Shown piece by piece: positions 17,846-26,080 of a stretch of 64,000 bases of DNA. Within the stretch, counting starts at the first letter, position 1, and each line of letters begins with the position of its first letter. The stretch is taken from positions 1 to 64,000 of the forward strand of contig DBPP01000043.1 in the NCBI GenBank assembly GCA_002305575.1. The letters are read 5' to 3'. The position numbers and the translations under genes were made by a program. A model generated the notes under the pieces. It was not told the DNA's origin, searched no databases, and saw only the letters and a list, made by a program, of their open reading frames with translations. Origin of the DNA: Ruminococcaceae bacterium UBA1417 (GTDB lineage Bacteria; Bacillota; Clostridia; Oscillospirales; Acutalibacteraceae).

Positions 17846-19330
17846 CTAGTCCTCGGGGCAGAAAAGCATTTGCTCCACATAGGCTTCGTTAAACTGCGGG
17901 TTACCGCCCAGATGTACGGGAACGGCGGCCGACGCGATGCGCGCCATAGCCTGCTGTGCATCGCGGTCGAGAAGCGCCATCGAGGCGCCGGCCAGCGCAG
18001 CATTGCCGACGCTCTGCGCACGGCCCGCCAGCCCAGACGGCAGCAGGCCGATAGTCACGGCGCTTTCCATATTGAGATGGCTGCCAAAGCCACCGGCAAC
18101 ATACAACACCTGCACTTCGTCCGGTCCGACCCCCGCCGTTTCAAGCAGGACCGCCATGCCCGCCGCGATAGCCGCCTTTGCAAGCTGAACCGCGCGGATG
18201 TCGCGCGGCAGAAGCGCCACTGCCTCGCACAGGGGCAGGGAATCCCCCTCCATATAGCCGGTCTCGTCAATTTTTCCACTTTGCAGCGCAACTGCCACGG
18301 CATCGAGCAACCCGGAGCCGCAAACGCCAACGCCTTCGGCTTCTCCGATCGTATGCACGCACACTTTCCCGCCTTCAAGCCAGACACGGTCGATCGCCCC
18401 GCGCACGCTGGCGCAGCCGCAGGAAATCCCGGCGCCTTCAAAGGCGGGGCCGGCGGCGGTGGAGGTCACATAGAGCGTGCCATCCTTCCAAAGCGCCATT
18501 TCGCCGTTTGTGCCGATGTCACAGAGCAGCGCCGTCTCCCACTTTTCGCACATTCCCGTCGCGTACACAGCACAGGTGATGTCCGCACCGACAAACGCAC
18601 ACATACAGGGTGGCAAATAGGCTCGCCGCCCCAAAAGTATGGTTTCTTCATGGAACAACCTATCCGCCTGAAACGGCGCGCGTGACAAGCAAGTGGGATC
18701 GCGACCGGTCAACAGATAGAGCATTGTCGTGTTGCCGGTCAGGACAAGCGATTCCGGCACGTCCAAAATTTCCGCCTGTGCACAGCATGCGACGAGTAAG
18801 CGCTCGATCTCTTCTGCAACCATCTTTTGCAGCCGCACAAGACCGCCTGCCATTGCCGCGCTGATGCGCCCCATCACATCGGCGGCCACAGCGGTCTGCG
18901 GATTGCGCGCGGCCGCCGTACCGAGACACGTGCCGTTCTCCAGGCTAAACAGCTTGGCGACAAGCGTCGTTGTGCCGATATCTACCGCCGCGCCGTAGCG
19001 TCCCGGCATAGGCCGGCGCGCCTCAATATGCGCTGCCATCCCGGTTTCAATTTGCTCATCCGGTCGGCTGTCCGGCAGTACAACGGTGGCATTACCCTCT
19101 ACCACGACCTGACAGGCCAGTCGTGCGCCGGCACGGCATTCCGCCGCGTTCGGTGCTGAAATAGCGCCCGAAATCGTCACAGCGCATTTCCCGCAGCTTC
19201 CCTGACCACCGCAAGGCTGTGCGGTGTACACCCCGGCACGCTGCAACAATGTGCTGAGCCTTTCCGGCCCATCGAACATTATAGTTGTTGCATATCCATT
19301 CTGAAAAATTTCAAGCTGATACATTGCCAT
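17846..19330 (-). CDS. Corrinoid activation protein (2Fe-2S ferredoxin plus ASKHA ATPase)
   Basis: A 494-residue RACo-type reactivator that reduces inactive cob(II)amide on corrinoid proteins using ATP. The N-terminal ferredoxin domain has Cys40, Cys46 and Cys49 in CGGQGSCGKC and a fourth Cys near 73. The remainder is the actin-like DUF4445 module with YGAAVDIGTTTLVAK and LLCDIGTNGEMAL. The start is ambiguous between ATG at 19330 and ATG at 19324; both overlap the end of the DUF2284 gene, pointing to translational coupling. It fits the corrinoid protein encoded in the same run. Confidence 0.9.
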   Translation of the reverse strand: MAMYQLEIFQNGYATTIMFDGPERLSTLLQRAGVYTAQPCGGQGSCGKCAVTISGAISAPNAAECRAGARLACQVVVEGNATVVLPDSRPDEQIETGMAAHIEARRPMPGRYGAAVDIGTTTLVAKLFSLENGTCLGTAAARNPQTAVAADVMGRISAAMAGGLVRLQKMVAEEIERLLVACCAQAEILDVPESLVLTGNTTMLYLLTGRDPTCLSRAPFQADRLFHEETILLGRRAYLPPCMCAFVGADITCAVYATGMCEKWETALLCDIGTNGEMALWKDGTLYVTSTAAGPAFEGAGISCGCASVRGAIDRVWLEGGKVCVHTIGEAEGVGVCGSGLLDAVAVALQSGKIDETGYMEGDSLPLCEAVALLPRDIRAVQLAKAAIAAGMAVLLETAGVGPDEVQVLYVAGGFGSHLNMESAVTIGLLPSGLAGRAQSVGNAALAGASMALLDRDAQQAMARIASAAVPVHLGGNPQFNEAYVEQMLFCPED

Positions 19331-19874
19331 GCTCACCAAACAATACGATACCAAAAAATGTCACCGTATTCTGTCCGTTGATATACCGAAGCGCCGTACC
19401 CTTCGCCGTGTTGTACACATCAATCCCGTAGCTTTCCATAGAGGGCAGTGCCTGCTCCGGATGACGGCAGGGTTCGCCGGTGCGTTTGGCACAGACTGCA
19501 CACAGTCCGCAGCCGCCGCAGGTCAAGTGCAGTATTTCTCGTCCGAGCACTGGCAGCACAGCGCGCTGCAACTTTTGACTGACCTGCACGTGTGCATGCC
19601 CGCCTTCGGCCATACCTTCCACATCATAGCTGTCTTCGAGCTGCGCGATGGTCTGGTACAAAAGGCCAAACGGATAACGGTGCACCCGCGCCATCAACTC
19701 ATCGATGTCTCCGACATCCGGCGGACACATCCAGCATTTCCCCCAGCTGCCACAGCTGTTCTGCGCACAGATCTCTCGAAAAACCGGTGAAAGCACGATT
19801 TGCGCCTGCTCGATAACCGCTGCCTTGGCTGCGCCGCTTTCCAGAGCAAGCTGGATCAGTTGTTCCTTTTGCAT
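19311..19874 (-). CDS. DUF2284 cysteine-rich putative metal-binding protein (copy 1)
   Basis: A 187-residue protein of a family without a known function. Cysteine motifs are CAQNSCGSWGKCWMCPP near residues 36-52 and CGGCGLCAVC near 120, suggesting an Fe-S or other metal site. The C-terminal SYGIDVYNTA and NTVTFFG segments are family features. It lies between a UroD-fold gene and the corrinoid activator, so it may help electron transfer or cofactor handling there (inference). A second copy lies at 25518-26042. Confidence 0.82.
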   Translation of the reverse strand: MQKEQLIQLALESGAAKAAVIEQAQIVLSPVFREICAQNSCGSWGKCWMCPPDVGDIDELMARVHRYPFGLLYQTIAQLEDSYDVEGMAEGGHAHVQVSQKLQRAVLPVLGREILHLTCGGCGLCAVCAKRTGEPCRHPEQALPSMESYGIDVYNTAKGTALRYINGQNTVTFFGIVLFGEHGNVSA

Positions 19875-19937
19875 GTATTTTCCTCCGCTTTCGAAAGCCG
19901 CGCCCTATCCCGGGCGCGGCTATTGATGGGCGCTTTG

Positions 19938-20936
19938 TCAAGCGTCCTCCCGCAGGGCTGTAAAAAACGCCGCAATGTTCTCCCATTTGGCATGCGCTGG
20001 AATATCGCAACCGGACGACGGAATGAAATTGCTGTATTCTGCACACGAAGTCAGCAGCGCTCTGGTCGCTGCACGGATGGATTCCGGCGTTCCGAGTGCA
20101 AACTGCCCGGCCGGGTCCACATTGCCCATACACAGCGTATCCGCCGGCGCAACGGCAAGCACCTCGGCCATATTCACCGCGTTGCCAAAGTGGTAGCCAT
20201 CTGCCCCCTGCGCGAAGATCCGCTCCAGCATGCTGGATACCGAATTACCGCAATTGTGGTAAATTACGGCAAAGCGCTCATCCCGCAGAGCCTCGATAAC
20301 CCGTTGCACGTACGGGATAGAAAATTCCTGCGCCATATCCGGGCTCAAAATTCCGGCCAGCGGCTCCGCCAGCACGATGCCGTCCGCCCCCGCCGCCTTG
20401 AGCATCTGCCCGTATCGGATTAGGTATGTCGTGGCTTTTTCCAGCACCACATGCACGGTTTCCGGCTCATCGTAACAAATGTAAAGAATTTCCGTCACAT
20501 CCATCAGGCGGCCAGCCAGTGAATACGGGCCGATCATCCCGGCAAGGACGGGTTTGTCCAAGATGCGCTGCTTGGCGAGCCGCACCCCTTCGGCACAGAT
20601 CTGCGCGCGGCCGGCTGTGAGCGCCGGCACGGCAAGAGCCTCCGCGTCGTCCGCATCCGCCACAAGCTGTCCGACAACGGCCGGCACCTCGTTTTTCGAA
20701 AAACGAACCTGTGCGCCGAAGGCCTCTGCCTCCACCGAAAGGTCCATCAGACTGACTGCCGCGATCGTGTCCGTATCCCGCGCCACGATTTCCATTGCCT
20801 GTGCCTGCAGCGCAGCGTCGCGCACGAGCTGCTCCACAGTAGCATCCATTTTCTGTACGGCGGGGAACGAAAGAATCGGCAGCGCGCGACGGGATACCGG
20901 ACGCGCCGCTTCCCAGAGGATTTTGCGAATATCCAT
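19938..20936 (-). CDS. UroD-family methylcobamide methyltransferase-like protein (MtaA/MtbA type)
   Basis: A 332-residue member of the UroD superfamily that keeps the zinc-thiolate motif of MtaA/MtbA/CmuA-type enzymes: His227-x-Cys229 in YHNCGNS and a third ligand Cys310 in SSGCDIPA. Those enzymes move a methyl group from a corrinoid protein to a thiol. It sits 14 bases after the corrinoid protein gene, which fits a methyltransferase II role. Coenzyme M is not expected in Clostridia, so the acceptor is unclear. ATG at 20936 has AGGGGG about 6 nt upstream. Confidence 0.82.
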   Translation of the reverse strand: MDIRKILWEAARPVSRRALPILSFPAVQKMDATVEQLVRDAALQAQAMEIVARDTDTIAAVSLMDLSVEAEAFGAQVRFSKNEVPAVVGQLVADADDAEALAVPALTAGRAQICAEGVRLAKQRILDKPVLAGMIGPYSLAGRLMDVTEILYICYDEPETVHVVLEKATTYLIRYGQMLKAAGADGIVLAEPLAGILSPDMAQEFSIPYVQRVIEALRDERFAVIYHNCGNSVSSMLERIFAQGADGYHFGNAVNMAEVLAVAPADTLCMGNVDPAGQFALGTPESIRAATRALLTSCAEYSNFIPSSGCDIPAHAKWENIAAFFTALREDA

Positions 20937-20950
20937 GTGCTGCCCCCTGC

Positions 20951-21586
20951 TCAGCTGCACAACGCAACAGCTGCTTCCGCGGCACTTGCCGCATCTGCGG
21001 TGTAGACATCTGCGCCGATCTGGTCGCAGAATGCCTGGTTCACCGGCGCGCCGCCGATCATAATTTTGACCTTATCGCGAATGCCTGCCGCTTCGGCCGC
21101 CTTGACGACGTCCGACATGACGCCCATGGTTGTCGTCAGCAGCGCCGAGCAGCAGATAATTTGACAGTTTTGGTCAATCGCGGTTTGGACAAAGGTTTCT
21201 GGCGCAACATCCGTACCGAGGTCGATAACCTCCATGCCTTTGCCCTCCAGCATCAGTTTGACAAGATTCTTGCCGATGTCATGCAGATCTCCCTGTACCG
21301 TGCCGATGCAGACTTTGCCTGTTGACTGCACGCCCGCTTCCACCAGAAGCGGCTTGAGCACCGCGACGCCTTGGTTCATCGCACGCGCCGCAATCAGTAC
21401 CTCCGGCACAAAAACCTCATTGTTTTTGAACTTCTCGCCAATAACGTTCATGCCGTCGAGAAGGCCTTGCTCCAGGATTTCCTGCGCCGGAAAGCCCTCG
21501 TCGATCGCCTGCTGCACAAGCGTCTTGACCATTTTTGCCTTGCCCGCCTGCAGCTGTACGGAAATTTCATGTAAATCCATAATCAT
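20951..21586 (-). CDS. Cobalamin-binding corrinoid methyl-carrier protein
   Basis: A 211-residue corrinoid protein of the MtbC/MtmC/MtvC type. An N-terminal helical cap (about 1-85) is followed by a Rossmann B12 domain with the base-off motif GDLHDIGKN, whose His102 would ligate cobalt, then CCSALLTTTMG and MIGGAPV. It carries a methyl group between a substrate-specific enzyme and an acceptor enzyme. GGGAGG precedes ATG at 21586. Neighbours supply the reactivator and UroD-fold partners. Confidence 0.93.
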   Translation of the reverse strand: MIMDLHEISVQLQAGKAKMVKTLVQQAIDEGFPAQEILEQGLLDGMNVIGEKFKNNEVFVPEVLIAARAMNQGVAVLKPLLVEAGVQSTGKVCIGTVQGDLHDIGKNLVKLMLEGKGMEVIDLGTDVAPETFVQTAIDQNCQIICCSALLTTTMGVMSDVVKAAEAAGIRDKVKIMIGGAPVNQAFCDQIGADVYTADAASAAEAAVALCS

Positions 21587-21636
21587 AACGCCTCCCAAAA
21601 GATAGTATAAATTCCAAAAGATTGAGATGATTCATT

Positions 21637-22614
21637 TCAGGTGTAGTCCCGCATGCGCTTCCAGACATCCAGAATCAGCTGGTAGCGCTCCGGCGGCATC
21701 CCCTTGAAGGGGACGTTGCTTGTGCAAAAGATATACCCGCCGCCGGGCTTGCCGTAAGTCAGACAATACTCGGCGCTGGCAATCACTTCCGCTTCTGTGC
21801 CCGTTTGCATGGCCGCACAGTGCACATTGCCGCACAGGCAGACCCGGTCGCCGACAAGACGCTTGACCTCGCGTATATCGACGCCCGCCATCGGATCCAG
21901 TGAATGCAGCGCGTGTGGCTCGCATTCCACAAGTTGGTCGAGAATCGGCATGATATTGCCGTCCGTATGCTTGATGGTATACTGTCCATCTGCCTTACCT
22001 GCCCGAATAATTTGATACAGGTACGGCTGGATAAACTGGCGGAACATGGCCGGTGAGAGAAACGGCCCGCTGTTGTAGCAATAATCGCTGCAAAGCAGCA
22101 GCACATCGATTCCCGCCTCATGCAACCGTTTGTTGCGCTCGATGGCGCGATTCGCCATGTCCTGTGCCTCAGCACAGACGCCTTCCGGGTCATCCGCAAT
22201 GCGATAGGCGAATGCGTACATATCGTTGCCATCGGGAATGGCGTAAGTGCCGTCCCCATGGTGGGCAAGAAGAACCTCGCCGTTCGTAAATTCCCGCACC
22301 CAGCGCGCGTACTGTATAAATTCCGGCGGCAGCTTGCCCTGCTTTTCCCAGTATTCGGCATCGCCGACCATCATCAGCGGGATGATGGAATACTCAAGCT
22401 GCGTGTAAACGTAAGCCGTATATTCGGCCATTTCACAGATCAGGCGGGACCGTTCGAGTTCTGAAAGCCTTTCGAGGTGGCCCAGCTCAAGTTCCGGCGG
22501 AAACAGCGGTTTTCCAAACATCTCCTCCGCAAGCTGGAATTCCAGTTCGAAGGTTGGAACATGGTCGGGAATCTGTCGGGTCAGCGCCGCGACGGCGCGT
22601 TCCTTATGTGTCAT
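21637..22614 (-). CDS. UroD-fold protein lacking the zinc cysteine
   Basis: A 325-residue UroD-superfamily protein (RQIPDHVPTFELEF at the N-terminus, IKHTDGNIMPILDQL near residue 215, RVCLCGNVHC later). The His-x-Cys zinc site of the MtaA type is replaced by HTDGN, so any methyl-transfer chemistry must differ, or the protein may act as the substrate-side enzyme. ATG at 22614 has AAGGAAAAGGAAG upstream. It is in the run with the corrinoid protein. Confidence 0.78.
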   Translation of the reverse strand: MTHKERAVAALTRQIPDHVPTFELEFQLAEEMFGKPLFPPELELGHLERLSELERSRLICEMAEYTAYVYTQLEYSIIPLMMVGDAEYWEKQGKLPPEFIQYARWVREFTNGEVLLAHHGDGTYAIPDGNDMYAFAYRIADDPEGVCAEAQDMANRAIERNKRLHEAGIDVLLLCSDYCYNSGPFLSPAMFRQFIQPYLYQIIRAGKADGQYTIKHTDGNIMPILDQLVECEPHALHSLDPMAGVDIREVKRLVGDRVCLCGNVHCAAMQTGTEAEVIASAEYCLTYGKPGGGYIFCTSNVPFKGMPPERYQLILDVWKRMRDYT

Positions 22615-22688
22615 CTTCCTTTTCCTTTCTCGCGCGCAGGCTTGAAAAAAGGCGCCGCACATAGTATACTGAAAACCGAAAAAATGCG

Positions 22689-23753
22689 TCAATAACCGCC
22701 TACGCGTTTAACTTCTTCAACTATAGCCTTCATGTTTTCGAGCGAAACGCTGTTGGGGATAGAATGATCAGAGGAAAAAATAAACCCGCTGTTTTCCTTC
22801 AGAATCGGCACTTTGTGCCGGATTTCCTCGAGGATCGCGTCCTTATCGTTCCAGAGTACCGCGTTGATACCGCCGTGCAGCACCAGCCGGTCGCCATATT
22901 CCTTTTTGACTTTCAGAACATCCATGCCGGCCTTTACCTCCAGCGGGTTGAGTGCATCCACACCGGTCGCCACCACGTCGGGCAACAGCGTCATGATGTC
23001 TCCGCAGGAATGCAGCTGCGCATAAATACCGCGATCATGCGCCCAGTCCACCGCCCGTTTATGGTATGGCTGCAACAGATTCCGGTACATGTTTGGGGAG
23101 AAAAAGGTCGTTCCTTTGTAGCCCATATCGTCATACCAGAAGACTTCGTCGAAGCGATAGCCGGCATCCCAAATACGCGAGAACAGCACCATACACCGGT
23201 TGAGGTAGGTATCGAACATATCCTCCACAAGTTCGGGCTCCTCCATCATAGCGATCAGGGTGTTCTCCGTCCCCATCATCCAGGAATGCGTCACATCAAA
23301 TCCAAACCAGAAGACCGCGCGGATCCAACGCCCTTCGGCACGCCACCTGTCGTAATTCTGCCGGAGCATCTCCCAGGGAATGCGGTCATCCTCGAGCGTC
23401 ATGCGCTGTTTGGCCTGTTCCCACGCTTCCTGTGTCGTAATCGTGAAATCGAGGAATTCCGGCGTGGAATCTTCCTCCTTGAAGTGTTTCATCGTGACGC
23501 CCCACGGCGAGGTTTGGATATAATACCGGTCGGTTTCCTCCAACGTGATCTCAGGCATCCGGGGCGAAATGTCGATGTTGATCACGCCGAGTTTGTCAAC
23601 ATCGAAAAAGTCGCACCAGTCGACGCCTTCCGGCATGCCCTCTCGCCGCCAGCGGCGCAGCGTGCCGTTCCACGGTTCGTCTATGATCGGGATGCGATCC
23701 GCTTCCCGGTGTTCGTACATGCGTTTGAAGCGTTCCCATGAAGTCATGCGCAT
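22689..23753 (-). CDS. UroD-fold protein, first gene of the corrinoid operon
   Basis: A 354-residue UroD-superfamily protein with the motif QLHSCGDIMTLLPD near residue 240 (a His-x-Cys pair) and IFSSDHSIPNSVS near the end, where the third Cys of MtaA-type enzymes is absent. The first residues, MTSWERFKRMYEHREADRIP, are typical of clostridial UroD-like proteins near AraC regulators. AAAGGAGGTGCT precedes ATG at 23753. It is transcribed from the promoter at 23779-23807, next to a divergent AraC gene. Confidence 0.8.
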   Translation of the reverse strand: MRMTSWERFKRMYEHREADRIPIIDEPWNGTLRRWRREGMPEGVDWCDFFDVDKLGVINIDISPRMPEITLEETDRYYIQTSPWGVTMKHFKEEDSTPEFLDFTITTQEAWEQAKQRMTLEDDRIPWEMLRQNYDRWRAEGRWIRAVFWFGFDVTHSWMMGTENTLIAMMEEPELVEDMFDTYLNRCMVLFSRIWDAGYRFDEVFWYDDMGYKGTTFFSPNMYRNLLQPYHKRAVDWAHDRGIYAQLHSCGDIMTLLPDVVATGVDALNPLEVKAGMDVLKVKKEYGDRLVLHGGINAVLWNDKDAILEEIRHKVPILKENSGFIFSSDHSIPNSVSLENMKAIVEEVKRVGGY

Positions 23754-23778
23754 AGCACCTCCTTTGTGCTTTGATCCC

Positions 23779-23807
23779 ATGATAGGTCAAATCTGCACAG
23801 ACATCAA
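23779..23807 (-). promoter_or_regulatory. Promoter of the corrinoid/UroD operon
   Basis: Minus strand: -35 TTGATG (23802-23807), 17-nt spacer, -10 TATCAT (23779-23784). The -35 overlaps the first of three direct repeats, as expected for activation by a bound AraC-type protein. Confidence 0.65.
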
Positions 23808-23853
23808 TTTCTTTTCAGAAACACATCAATTTTTTGGAATTTTTGATCAATTT
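23803..23853. promoter_or_regulatory. Three direct repeats, probable AraC-type operator
   Basis: ATCAATTT occurs at 23803-23810, 23825-23832 and 23846-23853, with starts 22 and 21 bases apart, about two helical turns. This spacing is typical of half-sites bound by AraC-family dimers. They lie between the divergent corrinoid operon and the AraC gene. Confidence 0.6.
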
Positions 23854-23866
23854 TCTAGAATGGCAG

Positions 23867-24742
23867 ATGATTTTCATGTATCAGAAAAACAGCGATTTTG
23901 GCCTTGTACGAATGGCGACGCTGCTGCCGATGCCCCAGAGTAAATACCTGTTTTCGCTGTGTGCCATCGGCTGGCACCGATGCAACGACCGCTACCACAT
24001 TACGCGTCCCAACGGATGCGAGAACCATCTCGTGATGATCACCACACGCGGCAAGGGCGTCATGCGCCTGCAGGGCAAAGAATACAGCCTGACTGCCGGT
24101 ACAATTGCATTTATCCCGCGCGGTCTTCCAAACAGCTACTTCACTCCTGCAAATGGATTGTGGGAGTTCTACTGGATTCACCCCTGCGGCGATGCGGCGG
24201 CATGCTTTCTGGATATGGCGGCGTCCATCGGCTCATATCTCGCCAACTTTGAGCCGGAATACGAATACCAGCAGCGCATGGAAACGCTGATCCAACTCTG
24301 CACACAGCAGGAGCGCGGCGCTGAGTGGCTGATCTCCCAGCAACTCAGCGAGCTTTTGCACCATATGGTGATTCAGCTCAACCGGAAGCCGGAGCAGGAA
24401 TCGCTGTCTGTTCGAGCCATTCGCTATATGAAAAAGCATTTTCGGGAACCCATCACGCTCGACTCCATCGCACAGTCGCTTTTTGTTTCGACGGAGCATC
24501 TGATCCGCGCTTTTAAAAAGGAAACCGGGTGCACCCCCCACCAATATCTCACGAAGCATCGACTGCTCAACGCTGCGCAGTTGCTCGAATACAGCGACCG
24601 GCGCGTCGAGGAAATCGCTGAAAAATCCGGTTTTTCCTCATCCGGCAGTTTGATCAGCAATTTCCGCCGCGCATATGGCTGCACGCCGCTTCAATATCGG
24701 GAAACTCTCTGGGGCGAACACACACGTTCCCCGTCTGAATGA
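23867..24742 (+). CDS. AraC family transcriptional regulator
   Basis: A 291-residue regulator with an N-terminal cupin-like ligand domain (TRGKGVMRLQGKEYSL, IAFIPRGLPNSY) and two C-terminal helix-turn-helix units (about residues 190-285), including LDSIAQSLFVSTEHLIRAFK and VEEIAEKSGFSS. It is divergent from the corrinoid/UroD operon and is the likely regulator of it, through the ATCAATTT repeats. The start is uncertain: ATG at 23867 or 23876, both with weak ribosome sites. Confidence 0.88.
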   Translation: MIFMYQKNSDFGLVRMATLLPMPQSKYLFSLCAIGWHRCNDRYHITRPNGCENHLVMITTRGKGVMRLQGKEYSLTAGTIAFIPRGLPNSYFTPANGLWEFYWIHPCGDAAACFLDMAASIGSYLANFEPEYEYQQRMETLIQLCTQQERGAEWLISQQLSELLHHMVIQLNRKPEQESLSVRAIRYMKKHFREPITLDSIAQSLFVSTEHLIRAFKKETGCTPHQYLTKHRLLNAAQLLEYSDRRVEEIAEKSGFSSSGSLISNFRRAYGCTPLQYRETLWGEHTRSPSE

Positions 24743-24769
24743 TTCCGCACTGCACGAATTTGCAACCGT

Positions 24770-24990
24770 GTCCCCGGGTACAGTATTTCTTTCAGGTCTT
24801 TCCTTTGGACGTGGTAAAATTCCTGCCTCCTGTTTCTCTGCTTTCAACGCTGCCTCGTTCGCAAATGCTTCACTGCGTTTGTGTTCTTGAATCCATACTA
24901 TTCTGCTGCTTCCAGCCGGCTTTTCCCTCCTCGATCAGCTTCTCGGTTTCCGGCCGTAACGCCTGTACATGTGTTTCATTTCGTTTGCCC
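24770..24990 (-). pseudogene. Frameshifted small ORF remnant of unknown family
   Basis: An ATG at 24990, with AGGGGGT 7-8 nt upstream, opens a frame beginning MGKRNETHVQALRPETEK that stops at 24868 after 40 residues. A shift of frame near codon 35 restores a Lys/Glu-rich helical sequence (EHKRSEAFANEAALKAEK) that runs on toward the AraC 3' end. This looks like a broken gene for a small charged protein, perhaps from a mobile element. I do not recognise the family. Confidence 0.4.
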
Positions 24991-24994
24991 ATAC

Positions 24995-25035
24995 AAATAC
25001 CCCCTGATGTACTTTTTTGACATCAGGGGGTATTT
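24995..25035. repeat. Perfect 16-bp inverted repeat (hairpin)
   Basis: Arms 24995-25010 and 25020-25035 around the core CCCCTGATGT/ACATCAGGGG, with a 9-nt loop. On the minus strand the second arm contains the AGGGGGT ribosome site of the small broken ORF at 24990, so the hairpin would mask it. It could otherwise be a terminator, though the U-run is poor on both strands. Confidence 0.7.
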
Positions 25036-25317
25036 TGTCTATTGTTCATTTTTATTCGACCGGTTCAAAAGCCGGGGATATGCATCAGCTTATCGTAAAG
25101 CGCACAGGATTGGAAATGTTCTTTTCATCTGTATACCTCCGTATTGTAGAGACGCTGCTGGGAAATTCTGTCCTTTTTATGGGTGTTGACGCCACAGGTA
25201 TTATCCAGCAAAAAAATGCGCGCTTTGCCCTGCCAAGCAGATCCTTGAGCTGCCGCTATGCCTGCGCTGTGTCTTTGTTCCCATTGGCACAGCTTTTTTC
25301 AGCAGCGGGATATTTTT

Positions 25318-25488
25318 TTAAATGCGTGCCGCCAATTCTTCATCCTGCTCTGCGCGGCACAGCTTGCCCTCCGGCTTTGTGAGACTTACAACAACACAGT
25401 CGCAGCCCAACTGAAAGGTTTTTGGGACCGGCAGCAGCTCCCTCTCAATCCGCTGCCAACATCCACTGCGCCTGTTTTCATGCAACTT
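25318..25488 (-). pseudogene. C-terminal gene fragment, family unknown
   Basis: A 56-codon open stretch after an in-frame stop reads like real protein (IERELLPVPKTFQLGCDC, VVVSLTKPEGKLCRAEQDEE) but has no start codon or ribosome site. It lies just past the second DUF2284 gene. The remaining bases between 25036 and 25517 give short, stop-broken frames only. Probably a decayed gene; no function can be assigned. Confidence 0.35.
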
Positions 25489-25517
25489 TCACGTTGTTTC
25501 CCCACTTTTCAGAAAAT

Positions 25518-26042
25518 TCAATACCGCAACATTCCAAAGTATGTAACCGTATTTTCTCCATTTGTATACTTGATGTTTGCGCTGGCAGCCAGCTTGCCCA
25601 CATGGATTCCAAACCCCTCCAGAGAAGGGAACAGCCGCTCCGGCTTCCTGCACGGGGCTGAAGGATAGGTGCAAGTTTTGCACCGCCTGCATCCCTCGTT
25701 CGACAGAATCAAGAAATCGTGCCGCTGCGTTTTGGCCAGTGTGTATAGTCGGTCACAGAGGTCTTTAAAAGCGTCATGTCCTTTGATCATCCCTGCATAG
25801 TCAAAGGCGTCCTCCAAGGAATAAACGGCGTTAAACACCATGGCCTCTGCATAATGGAGACAACGCTTACGACATGCATGGACAGTTCCTACCGCCGGAG
25901 GACAAGCCCAGGTTTTCCCGTACAGCCGGCAAACATTGTCCTCACAGATCTTTTGAATTTCCTCTTCAAAAGGAATCTCAGCCGTTGAAATCACCCCGTA
26001 TTCATGGATACCAATTTCTTTCAGCTCACTCTCTTTCAGCAT
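25518..26042 (-). CDS. DUF2284 cysteine-rich putative metal-binding protein (copy 2)
   Basis: A 174-residue paralogue of the protein at 19311-19874. Shared motifs are CRLYGKTWACPP (first copy: CGSWGKCWMCPP), CRRCKTC and FGIHVGKLA, plus the ending NTVTYFG. It lacks some cysteines of the first copy, so metal binding may differ. It is the last gene of the unit with the EFR1 protein and the MDR oxidoreductase. Confidence 0.8.
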   Translation of the reverse strand: MLKESELKEIGIHEYGVISTAEIPFEEEIQKICEDNVCRLYGKTWACPPAVGTVHACRKRCLHYAEAMVFNAVYSLEDAFDYAGMIKGHDAFKDLCDRLYTLAKTQRHDFLILSNEGCRRCKTCTYPSAPCRKPERLFPSLEGFGIHVGKLAASANIKYTNGENTVTYFGMLRY

Positions 26043-26080
26043 AATTCCGTCGCCTTCTTTCCAAGGTGGGCATTTTACAA

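Noticed and set aside
23803..23853. CRISPR-like array
   Set aside because: Only three 8-bp repeats with A/T-rich spacers of 13-14 bp and no cas genes. They fit an AraC operator better.
24743..25517. An insertion sequence or transposase remnant
   Set aside because: Protein-like fragments and one inverted repeat are present, but no transposase motif, terminal repeats or target duplication could be identified.
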